From Burkholderiaceae bacterium (lineage in GTDB: Bacteria > Pseudomonadota > Gammaproteobacteria > Burkholderiales > Burkholderiaceae_C), in the NCBI GenBank assembly GCA_017848435.1, contig JAFEHU010000019.1, positions 1 through 64,000 on the forward strand: a stretch of DNA of 64,000 nucleotides, given 5' to 3'. Under the pieces are notes generated by a model. That model was given only the letters and a program-made list of their open reading frames with translations. It ran no database searches and was not told where the DNA came from. Positions 28,446 to 38,829 of this stretch are shown here, one piece after another. Numbering within the stretch: the first letter of the stretch is position 1; each line of letters starts with the position of its first letter. Made by a program: the position numbers and the translations under genes.

Positions 28446-31121
28446 GTGGAAACACCGAACTCCTCCCTTTTTGACGCACAGGCCGGCGAAAGCCCGGCCG
28501 GGCTGGCCAGCGCCCTGGCAACGCCGGCCGCACCCGAGCATTACGACGAGTTGCGTGGTGTCACCCGCAGCCAACCCGACAACCCCCATGGCGCTGCACC
28601 AGCCGGCCTGCCAGGTCTGACCGGCCCCTGGCGCGGCTTCTTCAACCACCTGGGCCACCAGGGCCTGATCGACCTGAACCGCCGCAGCGCCCAGCTGGAA
28701 CGGCAGATCCGCGACAACGGCGTCACCTACAACGTCTATGCCGACACCAGTGGCCCGCAGCGGCCTTGGTCGCTGGAACTGTTCCCGCTGATCATCCAGC
28801 CCAACGACTGGCGGCAAATTGAGGCCGGCGTGCTGCAGCGCATGCAGCTGCTGGAACAGGTGCTGGCCGACGTGTACGGCCCGCAGCAGCTGCTGGCCAA
28901 GGGCCTGCTGCCGCCTGCCCTGGTGCAGGGCCACCCCGGCTACCTGCGCGAGATGCACGGTGCGCCGCCAGCAGCCGGCAGCCGCTTGCACGTGGCGGCG
29001 TTCGATCTTGCCCGCGGACCCGACGGCCATTGGTGGGTGGTGTCGCAAAGCACCGAAGCCCCGTCTGGCCTGGGCTACCTGCTGGAAAACCGCATCGCGA
29101 TTTCGCGCCAGTTTCCGCAGGCCTTCCAGGGCCTGCACATCCAGCGGCTGGCGGCGACCTACCGCGCGCTGATCGACAACCTCAAACAGCTCAGCAGCGC
29201 CGGGGCCGACGCCCACATTGCGCTGCTGACGCCGGGCCCGTTCAACGAAACCTATTTCGAGCACGCCTACCTGGCGCGTTACCTCGGCATCACGCTGGTG
29301 GAAGGCAGTGACCTCACGGTACGCGACCAGCATGTCTACCTGCGCACGCTGCGCGGGCTAGAGCCGGTGCACGGCCTGCTGAAGCGGCTGGACGACCCTT
29401 TCCTCGACCCGCTGGAGCTGCGCCCCGACTCGCGCCTCGGTGTGCCCGGCCTGCTGCAGGCCATCCGCGCTGGCAACGTGCTGGTGGCCAACGCGCCCGG
29501 CGCGGGCTTTCTGGAGTCGGCCGCGCTGCTGGGCTTTCTGCCTGCGCTGTCGCGCCATTTCACCGGCGAAAAACTGCTGCTGCCGGCCATGCCCACCTGG
29601 TGGTGCGGCGAACGCGCGGCCATGCAGGACGCGCTGCCCCGGCTGCAGCAGAGCGTGATCAAGCCCACCTACGTGGGCTCGCGCAGCCACGGCTCCTTCC
29701 ATGCGGTACTGGGCCGTTCGCAGTCGCGCCGTCAGCTCGACGAATGGGCTGGCCGCATCATGCGGCAGGGCGACGCGCACACCGTGCAGTCTTACCTGCC
29801 GCTGTCACAAATGCCGACCTGGCGGCCCGACGCGCCCGAGGGCACCTCACCGGCAGACACCGGCCGCATCGTGCCGCGTTCGGTGCTGCTGCGGGTGTAC
29901 GCGGTGTCCGACGGCCCGAATTCGTGGCGCGTGCTGCCGGGCGGGCTGGCCCGCATTGCCAGCGCCGACGCCGGCGTCGCCTCGATGCAGCGTGGCGGCG
30001 GCAGTGCCGACGTCTGGGTCATGACCGATGGCGAGGTCGACCACTCCACCCTGTTGCCGGCGCGCGCCTCGCGCTCGTCTTTGGTGCATGGCAAGCGGGT
30101 GGTCACCAGCCGTGCTGCCGAAAACCTGTTCTGGCTCGGCCGCTACACAGAACGCACTGAAAACACCATCCGCCTGGCGCGGCTGACGCTGGAGTCGCTG
30201 AACGGCGAAGACCAGTCGTCCCAGCCGCTGCTGGCCTGGCTGAGCGACATGGCGGTGCGCACCAACCTGGTGCTGTCCGACGTGCCGGCCGCCACCCAGG
30301 CCCGCCGCGTCTTTGAGCGCTCGCTGGTGGCCAACCTCACGGCCGAAGACGGTGCCGGCAGCGTCGGCTACAACCTGCGCGCCACCCGGCTGGCCGCCTC
30401 GTCGGTGCGGGAGCGGCTGTCGCAGGAGCAGTGGAAACTGATTGGCCGCGCCGAGGCCGAGTTCTTCCAGCGCTTCACGGAAAACCACGGCGACTACGCC
30501 ACCACCCACGCGCTGCAGGCGCTGGAAGCCGCCAGCATGTACATGGCCGCCATGACCGGCGCGCAAACCGACCGCATGACGCGCGACGACGGCTGGCGCC
30601 TGCTCAGCATTGGCCGCCACATCGAGCGGCTGGGCTTTCTCTCGACCGCCATGGCCAAGAGTTTCGAGACCGGCGCGGTGCACGACGAAGGCGGCTTCGA
30701 GGCGCTGGTGGCGCTGTTTGACAGCACCATCACCTTCCACGCCCAGTACCAGCAGCGGCGCGACATCCCGGCGCTGCTGGACCTGCTGGTGCTGGACCGC
30801 GACAACCCGCGCTCGCTGGGCTGGGTGGCCCAATCGCTGAGTGGCCGGCTCGCCAAGCTGGCTGGCACCACACCCGAGGCGCTGGACGCACTCGGCCTGA
30901 CCCTGCCCGACCCCGGCACCTGGCCGCTGGCCGAGATGGTGCAAGCCGTCCCCCCTGGCAACGCAACCGCCACCGACAAGCAGCGACCCGCCACGCCACG
31001 CCACACGGCCTTCATCGACCAGCTGGCGCAGTGCAGCAGCATGGTCTACCGCCTGTCGGAGCGCATTGGCGCGCTGTACTTCACCCACTCGGGCGAAGAC
31101 AAGCTCAGCGTCGGCGCCTGA
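28446..31121 (+). CDS. Fused circularly permuted ATP-grasp and alpha-E protein
   Basis: The 891-residue product joins the two families encoded separately at 20718 and 19727. Residues up to about 530 are ATP-grasp-like (LLTPGPFNETYFEHAYLARY, LKRLDDPFLDPLELRP, AIRAGNVLVANAPGAGF). From residue 555 the alpha-E domain starts with SRAAENLFWLGRYTERTENT. The nucleotide loop differs from the stand-alone protein: VIKPTYVGSRSHGSFHAVLG replaces the KEVHGAGGYG form, so ATP binding may be altered. The start is GTG at 28446, giving a 64-base gap after the DUF2126 gene. The following transglutaminase gene starts 26 bases later. Confidence 0.9.
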   Translation: METPNSSLFDAQAGESPAGLASALATPAAPEHYDELRGVTRSQPDNPHGAAPAGLPGLTGPWRGFFNHLGHQGLIDLNRRSAQLERQIRDNGVTYNVYADTSGPQRPWSLELFPLIIQPNDWRQIEAGVLQRMQLLEQVLADVYGPQQLLAKGLLPPALVQGHPGYLREMHGAPPAAGSRLHVAAFDLARGPDGHWWVVSQSTEAPSGLGYLLENRIAISRQFPQAFQGLHIQRLAATYRALIDNLKQLSSAGADAHIALLTPGPFNETYFEHAYLARYLGITLVEGSDLTVRDQHVYLRTLRGLEPVHGLLKRLDDPFLDPLELRPDSRLGVPGLLQAIRAGNVLVANAPGAGFLESAALLGFLPALSRHFTGEKLLLPAMPTWWCGERAAMQDALPRLQQSVIKPTYVGSRSHGSFHAVLGRSQSRRQLDEWAGRIMRQGDAHTVQSYLPLSQMPTWRPDAPEGTSPADTGRIVPRSVLLRVYAVSDGPNSWRVLPGGLARIASADAGVASMQRGGGSADVWVMTDGEVDHSTLLPARASRSSLVHGKRVVTSRAAENLFWLGRYTERTENTIRLARLTLESLNGEDQSSQPLLAWLSDMAVRTNLVLSDVPAATQARRVFERSLVANLTAEDGAGSVGYNLRATRLAASSVRERLSQEQWKLIGRAEAEFFQRFTENHGDYATTHALQALEAASMYMAAMTGAQTDRMTRDDGWRLLSIGRHIERLGFLSTAMAKSFETGAVHDEGGFEALVALFDSTITFHAQYQQRRDIPALLDLLVLDRDNPRSLGWVAQSLSGRLAKLAGTTPEALDALGLTLPDPGTWPLAEMVQAVPPGNATATDKQRPATPRHTAFIDQLAQCSSMVYRLSERIGALYFTHSGEDKLSVGA

Positions 31122-31147
31122 GCGCCCAAGGCCACCGAAAGCCCGCC

Positions 31148-32107
31148 ATGCTGCTCCGCGTCATCCACGAAACCCACTACGACTACGCGCCCGCCGTCAA
31201 AACCGCGCAGCACATGGCGCACCTGAAGCCGCTGGACACCGCCACCCAGCAGGTGCTGGCGCACCACCTGCACATCACCCCCGCGTCTGACACGCGCAGC
31301 GAAACCCGCGACGTGTACGGCAACACGCGGGCCTTTTTCTCGCTGCAGAACGCACACGACGCGCTCACCGTGGTGGCCGACAGCATCGTCGCCACCCGCC
31401 CGACGCCCGCCCTGCCCCACCCCGAAGACGCCGCCCAGAGCTGGGAACAGGTGCGCGAACGCATGCGTTACCAGGTGGGTGCACCGTATGACCCGGCCGC
31501 CGAGTTTGTGTTTGCCTCGCCCTACGTGCCACGGCACGAGGCGTTTGCCGAATACGCACGCGGCAGCTTCACCCCCGGCCGGCCACTGCTGCAGGCCGCC
31601 GCCGCGTTGATGGACCGCATCCACCACGAGTTTGAATACGACAGCAAAAGCACCGAGGTCAACACCCCGGCGCTGGAGGCCCTGGCCCAGCGGCGCGGCG
31701 TCTGCCAGGACTTTGCCCACATCATGGTCGCCTGCTGCCGCGCACTGGGCCTGCCGGCCCGCTACGTCAGCGGCTACATGCTCACCGAACCACCGCCCGG
31801 CCAGGCCCGGCTGGTCGGGGCCGACGCGTCCCACGCCTGGGCGGCGGTCTACCTGCCCCGCGCACTGCCGGCCGATGCCGACCTGTCCACCCACGGGCCC
31901 GCCCCTGCGGGCCAATGGATCGACCTTGACCCGACCAACAACCGCTCCCCCGGCGAGGACTACATCACCGTCGCCACCGGCCGCGACTACGCCGACGTGT
32001 CCCCGGTGCGCGGCGTCATCCACGGCGGCGCCGACCACGTGCTCACCGTGCGTGTGACCGTGGCCCCGCTGGAAGACGGGCTGGCCCAAGGCCAGCAACA
32101 ACAATGA
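31148..32107 (+). CDS. Transglutaminase-like cysteine peptidase family protein
   Basis: The 319-residue protein has the bacterial transglutaminase N-terminal beta domain (MLLRVIHETHYDYAP). A transglutaminase core follows with Cys186 in RRGVCQDFAHIM, His229 in ASHAWAAVYLP and Asp261 in IDLDPTNN, so the triad is complete. The family more often acts as a protease or amidase than as a crosslinker. There is no signal peptide. The ATG at 31148 gives the family start; the frame extends 39 codons upstream into the previous gene. It is the last gene of the unit and is followed directly by a repeat copy. Confidence 0.9.
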   Translation: MLLRVIHETHYDYAPAVKTAQHMAHLKPLDTATQQVLAHHLHITPASDTRSETRDVYGNTRAFFSLQNAHDALTVVADSIVATRPTPALPHPEDAAQSWEQVRERMRYQVGAPYDPAAEFVFASPYVPRHEAFAEYARGSFTPGRPLLQAAAALMDRIHHEFEYDSKSTEVNTPALEALAQRRGVCQDFAHIMVACCRALGLPARYVSGYMLTEPPPGQARLVGADASHAWAAVYLPRALPADADLSTHGPAPAGQWIDLDPTNNRSPGEDYITVATGRDYADVSPVRGVIHGGADHVLTVRVTVAPLEDGLAQGQQQQ

Positions 32108-32173
32108 ACGCTATCCATTCAGTAGCACCACAATAAGCCTGCACTGAGGCTTGAAGCCGATTTGACCTAAAAA
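32108..32173 (+). repeat. Interspersed repeat, family 2, intergenic copy
   Basis: This copy starts right after the transglutaminase stop codon and ends nine bases before the Rid start codon. It fills nearly the whole gap. It aligns ungapped with 13451-13517 and, inverted, with 55063-55130. Common blocks are GTAGCA, ACTGAGGC and GATTTGAC-x-TAAAA. Confidence 0.65.
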
Positions 32174-32182
32174 AGAGACCGT

Positions 32183-32650
32183 ATGAGCATTTACACCACC
32201 CTGGAACAGCTCCAGATCACCCTGCCCCCCGTTTCCGTGCCCGCAGCCGCCTACGTACCCTTTGTGCAGAGCGGCAAGCTGGTGTTTTTGAGCGGCCACA
32301 TCGCCAAGAAAGCCGGCCAGCCCTGGGTTGGCCAGCTCGGCAAGACCATGGCCACCGAAGAAGGCAAAGCGGCAGCACGCGCGATCGCCATCGACCTGCT
32401 TGGCACCCTGAACGCCGCCATGCAGGCCGCCGGCAGTGACCTGAATGGCGTGAAGCGCATCGTCAAGCTGATGAGCCTGGTGAACTCCACACCCGACTAC
32501 ACCGACCACCACCTCGTCACCAACGGCTGCAGCGAACTGATCGGCCAGGTTTTCGGCGAACGCGGCGCCCACGCCCGCAGTGCCTTTGGTGTGGCGCAGC
32601 TGCCGCTGGGGGCGTGTGTAGAGATTGAAATGATTGTTGAAGTGGCCTGA
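32183..32650 (+). CDS. Rid family protein (YjgF/YER057c/UK114)
   Basis: The 155-residue protein belongs to the Rid superfamily. It begins TTLEQLQITLPPVSVPAAAYVP and contains LVFLSGHIAKKAGQPW. The late blocks VKLMSLVNSTPDYTDHHLV and GVAQLPLGACVEIEMIVEVA fit the longer Rid subgroup rather than RidA proper, which is about 128 residues. RidA hydrolyses reactive enamines and imines made by PLP enzymes. The conserved arginine used for that reaction is not clearly present at the usual place (HARSAFGV is the candidate region), so activity is uncertain. A decayed homologous fragment lies 1.7 kb downstream. Confidence 0.85.
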   Translation: MSIYTTLEQLQITLPPVSVPAAAYVPFVQSGKLVFLSGHIAKKAGQPWVGQLGKTMATEEGKAAARAIAIDLLGTLNAAMQAAGSDLNGVKRIVKLMSLVNSTPDYTDHHLVTNGCSELIGQVFGERGAHARSAFGVAQLPLGACVEIEMIVEVA

Positions 32651-32739
32651 TTGACCGCCAGCCGGCTGTGGGACTTCACCCACAACCCGTTGTGCCCCGC
32701 ACCGACAGCCAGCGCGCGGCGCCGCTCCTACAGTGGGAC

Positions 32740-33273
32740 ATGGCCATTCACCCCACAAGGAGCCCCCTGCCCACCGACCCGTCCACCATCCACACCAAGC
32801 TGTGGGAACTCATCAAAGACATCCGCTTTGGCATGCTGACCAGCAGGGGCAGCAACGGTGCGCTCTGTGCGCAACCCCTGACAGTCCAGAACCGCGACAT
32901 CGACGAAGACGCCACGCTGTACTTCTTCATCGCCAAGTCTGGCGAACCCCATGCACGCCTGCAGGCAGACAAGGCGGTCAACGTGAGCTTTGCCGACCCG
33001 GGCGCCGACAGCTATGTGTCGCTCGCCGGCACCGCCCACTTTGTTGACGACGCCCGCCTCAAGCAAGAACTCTGGTCCCCCCTTGCCAAGGCCTGGTTCC
33101 CCGGCGGCCCTACCGACCCTGACCTTGTTTTGCTGGCGGTGCAGATCGCTCAGGCGGAATACTGGGATGTGCAGGAAAGCAAGATGACCCAGCTCTTCAA
33201 AATGGCCAAAGCCGCAGTCACCGGCGAGCGACCCACCCGCCTGGGCCAACACCAAGAGCTGCGGCTTTCCTGA
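32740..33273 (+). CDS. PNPOx-like flavin-binding protein (general stress protein 26 type)
   Basis: The product (177 residues from the ATG at 32740) has the split-barrel fold pattern of pyridoxamine-phosphate-oxidase-like proteins. Visible blocks are WELIKDIRFGMLTSR, TLYFFIAKSGEPHARLQADKAV-type sequence, VNVSFADPGADSYVSLAGTA and LVLLAVQIAQAEYWDV. Similar proteins bind FMN or related flavins and are called general stress protein 26; the reaction is unknown. The start is unsure. The only clear ribosome-binding sequence, AAGGAG at 32757-32762, lies inside the predicted frame and points to a CTG at 32767 or to an unusual start. Confidence 0.8.
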   Translation: MAIHPTRSPLPTDPSTIHTKLWELIKDIRFGMLTSRGSNGALCAQPLTVQNRDIDEDATLYFFIAKSGEPHARLQADKAVNVSFADPGADSYVSLAGTAHFVDDARLKQELWSPLAKAWFPGGPTDPDLVLLAVQIAQAEYWDVQESKMTQLFKMAKAAVTGERPTRLGQHQELRLS

Positions 33274-33343
33274 GCCCACAGCAAACGCCAGCGGAAAGGG
33301 AACGCAACACCCGCTGCGTCAGCGCCTGGATGACAAGGGTGTC

Positions 33344-34156
33344 TCAGTCGGCCGGATGCGCCCGCGCCGCCAGAAAGGGCAGTTGCTGGATCAGCGCCAG
33401 CGAGGCGAAGTAAATCACCCAGTTCACGTGTTCGATCACCGGGAAATGGTCACTGAAAATCCAGAAGTGGCCAATCAGCGCGTCCGCCACTGCCGCCAGC
33501 AACACCCCCATCGCCACCAGGCTGCTGGCAGCCCAGCCGCAGGCCCGGACCACCCACACCACAGACAGCACCAGCACAGCGTGCAACAGGGTGTAGGCCA
33601 GCATGGCCGCAGAAGCCAAGGCATTCACCCGAGGGTCGTAACTGCCGAAGAACGCCAACGCCCCCAGCCCCAGCGCGGCCAGGGTGCCCCACACCACCGT
33701 GCGCGGGTGAACATGCGGTGCGCCCAAACGCCAGTTGGCGACCACCACCAGGGCGTAACCAGGGAAAAAGAACAGAATCGACTGGACGAGGTAGCCGTGC
33801 TTGATCACCTCGTCCCAGGGGTAGTAGCGCTCCAGGTAGTTGCGGTTGACGATGTCGCCCAGCCCACACAACAGCAGCGAATAAAAGCACAGCCGCGCAA
33901 TCTGCCGCACCAGCGCACCTTGCCCCGACGCCACCGCCCACTGCCTGATGCGCCACCCCTGGTACAGCAACCCCGCCACCAGCAACAACTCCACCGTGCT
34001 GTAAACATGGCGCCCCAGGCTGCCGGGGGCAATGGGCAGCACGCCCAGCAGCGCGACGCACTGCAACAGGGTGGACAGGGTCACCAGCACCGCCGCCTGG
34101 GCCTGGATGCTGGCCTTTGTTGCGTCGGAGCCGGTGAGGGGTTGGTTTCGGGTCAT
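33344..34156 (-). CDS. Unknown polytopic membrane protein
   Basis: I do not recognise this 270-residue protein. It has about seven or eight hydrophobic segments, including LLQCVALLGVLPIAPGS, LILFFFPGYALVVVANW-like sequence and VLLAAVADALIGHFWIF. Short charged loops such as NRNYLERYYPWDEVIKH lie between them. No transporter or enzyme motif stands out. The gene is isolated: it is convergent with the PNPOx-like gene, and a non-coding stretch with a decayed Rid fragment lies upstream. Codon composition resembles its neighbours, so it appears to be a real gene. Confidence 0.65.
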   Translation of the reverse strand: MTRNQPLTGSDATKASIQAQAAVLVTLSTLLQCVALLGVLPIAPGSLGRHVYSTVELLLVAGLLYQGWRIRQWAVASGQGALVRQIARLCFYSLLLCGLGDIVNRNYLERYYPWDEVIKHGYLVQSILFFFPGYALVVVANWRLGAPHVHPRTVVWGTLAALGLGALAFFGSYDPRVNALASAAMLAYTLLHAVLVLSVVWVVRACGWAASSLVAMGVLLAAVADALIGHFWIFSDHFPVIEHVNWVIYFASLALIQQLPFLAARAHPAD

Positions 34157-34273
34157 GGCGTGCTAGGGATGCATTGGTGCGCGTCAGCCGGGTGGCCGTG
34201 TTCGGTTGGAGTGCCAGGAAGCCATTGAAATCCGCCCTCAAATTCTAAGTTGACGGGCCGCGCCAACGCCATG

Positions 34274-34356
34274 CCCGACTGCACCGGACACCACCTCGTC
34301 ACGAACAACTGCAGCGCGCTGATTGGCGCTCAAAAAGTAACCAAAGTGTTACACTG
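34274..34356 (+). pseudogene. Degraded Rid-family gene fragment
   Basis: A 54-base segment (34274-34327) matches the Rid gene at 32492-32545 at 45 positions without gaps. The encoded 18 residues share 14 (PDCTGHHLVTNNCSALIG against PDYTDHHLVTNGCSELIG). No start, upstream fold or downstream fold remains, and the frame stops after nine unrelated residues. It is a remnant of a second Rid gene or of a partial duplication. Confidence 0.7.
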
Positions 34357-34424
34357 ATTCGAGACAGTGGTTCCCTTCAACTCCCATCCAGATTGGCCAG
34401 CACGGCCTGGCCAATGCGAGCACC

Positions 34425-35489
34425 ATGAAACACCTGATCGCTCTCCTCGTCCCCCTGCTGACCTTGGCTGCATGCGGCGGCGGGGGCGATGCGCCTTCCA
34501 CCGCCGGCCACGGCAGCATTCAAACCAAGGTGTCTGCTGTCCAGCTGACGGTGGCCTCGCCGCAGGCCCCGTCTTCCAGTCAGATCGGACCTGCACTGGA
34601 GACGCCAGTCAGCCAGCTCGATGCGGCGCTGGGTTGTTCGCCGGATTTAGACCAAGCCACTCGCCCACCCATTCTGTTGGTCCCGGGCATTTTTCTCAAC
34701 CCCGATAACCAGTACAGCTGGAATTGGGTGCTCGAACTGCAACGCCTGCACATTCCGCATTGCGTGGTGCGCCTGCCCAACGAAGGTACGGCCGATCTGC
34801 AGGTGAGCGCGGAATACCTCGTTCACGCGATCCGCCAGATGGCAACCCGATCAAAACACAAGGTTCAGATCGTCGGCTCAAGCGTTGGTGGCATGTTGCC
34901 GCGCTGGGTGCTGCGGTTTTGGCCGGACACCCGCAACCTCGTCGAGGATCTGGTCTCCCTGGCGGGCGCTCACCACGGCGCGTTGCTGGCGGATGGGATC
35001 TGCCTGCCAGGCTGCCAGCCAGCGGTGTTCCAGGCCAAGCCCAACTCCAACTTTCTTCGCGTGTTGAACAGCGGCTTTGAGACCTTGCCCGATGTGGCCT
35101 ACACCAGCGTCTACACCCGCACCGACATCGTACTTTTCCCCAGCATTGGGCCCAATGCGTCTGCCATTCTGAAAGGTGGGAATGCGAATGTGGTCAACAT
35201 CGCCACCCAGGACATCTGTCCACTGAACGTGGCGGAGAACCTGCTGGCCGGCACATCGGACCCGGTGGTCTATGCTGTTGCGATGGACGCGATCCAATAC
35301 CCGGGAAAAGCCGACGCAAGGCGCATCAGCCGATCGGTATGCGGGCAGATCGGCATGCCTGCCGTAGACCCCGCAAGCGTCCCGCTGCGATTTGCGGCCA
35401 CCACGGCCTTCTTCAGCGCGCAATTGGCGCTGCAGCCCAAGGTGGCGCAGGAGCCGCCATTGCGTTGCTACGCCTCGGGTTCCTGCTGA
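34425..35489 (+). CDS. CalB-like alpha/beta-hydrolase lipoprotein, catalytic His missing
   Basis: The 354-residue protein has a lipoprotein signal with lipobox LAAC (Cys17) and a flexible Gly/Ser-rich linker. The hydrolase domain resembles Candida antarctica lipase B and its bacterial relatives: PPILLVPGIFLNPDNQYSWN, VSAEYLVHAIRQM, the nucleophile elbow GSSVGG (Ser153) and YTSVYTRTDIVLFP with the likely acid Asp234. In this family a histidine follows the aspartate. Here the aligned segment reads PLNVAENLLAG, with Asn272 in its place, and no histidine occurs anywhere after residue 184. It may be inactive or use another residue. The gene stands alone, convergent with parC. Confidence 0.75.
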   Translation: MKHLIALLVPLLTLAACGGGGDAPSTAGHGSIQTKVSAVQLTVASPQAPSSSQIGPALETPVSQLDAALGCSPDLDQATRPPILLVPGIFLNPDNQYSWNWVLELQRLHIPHCVVRLPNEGTADLQVSAEYLVHAIRQMATRSKHKVQIVGSSVGGMLPRWVLRFWPDTRNLVEDLVSLAGAHHGALLADGICLPGCQPAVFQAKPNSNFLRVLNSGFETLPDVAYTSVYTRTDIVLFPSIGPNASAILKGGNANVVNIATQDICPLNVAENLLAGTSDPVVYAVAMDAIQYPGKADARRISRSVCGQIGMPAVDPASVPLRFAATTAFFSAQLALQPKVAQEPPLRCYASGSC

Positions 35490-35609
35490 GGCCGACCTGG
35501 GGCCAAACCCAGGCTGATCGGTTCAGACAGCCTGCAGGTCTAGTGCGATTTCCGATGCCATTGTCGGAAGCTTGCGAACGCGCTCCCCGCGCCGACCTTG
35601 TCAGCCACC

Positions 35610-37997
<2,388 letters not shown>

Positions 37998-38022
37998 GGG
38001 GAAACAGTCCGTCGTTCAGGGG

Positions 38023-38829
38023 TCAGCGCTCGACCAGCAGCCCTGGGGGCAAATCGAGCGCGGGGCGTTGCGCCTTCACCAAGTGGCTGTCCGGCAACAC
38101 CATGTTGCCGCGGCCCAGCGCACCGCCTTGCGCGGCCAGCAGGCGGTTGTTGGCCTGCCGGCGCTGCTGCACAACGGCCAACGGCGGCTTCAGCTCGGTG
38201 TAGAGGGCCATGACCGTGGTCACGTAGTTCTGGGTTTCGGGGTAGTCGGGCACGCGGTGGCCAGCACGCCGCACCGCGCCGTCCCCGGCGTTGTAGGCAG
38301 CCAGGGCCAGGTCCAGCCGGCCGGGGAACAAATCCATCAGGGTGCGCAGGTGGCGGGCACCGGCGCGGATGTTGGTGCGCGGGTCGCTCAGGCCGCTGGC
38401 CACCACGCCGTAGCGTTCGGCGGTGGTGGGCAGCACCTGCATCAGCCCCACCGCACCGCGCGGCGACACCACCACCGGGTCAAACCCCGACTCGGTGGCG
38501 ATCAGCGCTTGCAGCAGCTCAAACTCGATGCCGTGGGCCTGCGCGGCCTCGCGCATCAGGTGGCGTACCGACTTGTAGTTGCTGGAAATCTCAAAAAAGG
38601 TGAGCAGCTTGCGCGACCGCCCGCCGGCGGGCGACGCACTGGCGGGCACCGCCGCGCCGTTTACCAGCGCTGGCCCGCCTTTGAAGAACAGCTCGTAGCG
38701 TGCGTCCACCGGCTCGGCGGCGAAGTGCGCCACACCGGCGGCGTCGATGTAGCCCCAGACGTCGGCCATGGCGGGCGCGTGCAGCCACAGCAGCAGCGCG
38801 GCCAGGGCGGCATGCCAGCGCTGGGTCAA
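38023..38829 (-). CDS. Lytic transglycosylase, SLT domain
   Basis: The 268-residue exported protein has a signal peptide (AALAALLLWLHAPAMA) and then a DUF4124-like segment (DVWGYIDAAGVAHFAAEP). A C-terminal lysozyme-like SLT domain follows, with the catalytic glutamate at Glu113 (ALIATESGFDP) and SPRGAVGLMQVLPTTAERYG, then AYNAGDGAV. Such enzymes cleave peptidoglycan to anhydromuropeptides in the periplasm. The start is TTG at 38829, overlapping the parE stop by 4 bases; no ATG would retain the signal peptide. It is probably translated with parE and parC. Confidence 0.9.
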   Translation of the reverse strand: MTQRWHAALAALLLWLHAPAMADVWGYIDAAGVAHFAAEPVDARYELFFKGGPALVNGAAVPASASPAGGRSRKLLTFFEISSNYKSVRHLMREAAQAHGIEFELLQALIATESGFDPVVVSPRGAVGLMQVLPTTAERYGVVASGLSDPRTNIRAGARHLRTLMDLFPGRLDLALAAYNAGDGAVRRAGHRVPDYPETQNYVTTVMALYTELKPPLAVVQQRRQANNRLLAAQGGALGRGNMVLPDSHLVKAQRPALDLPPGLLVER

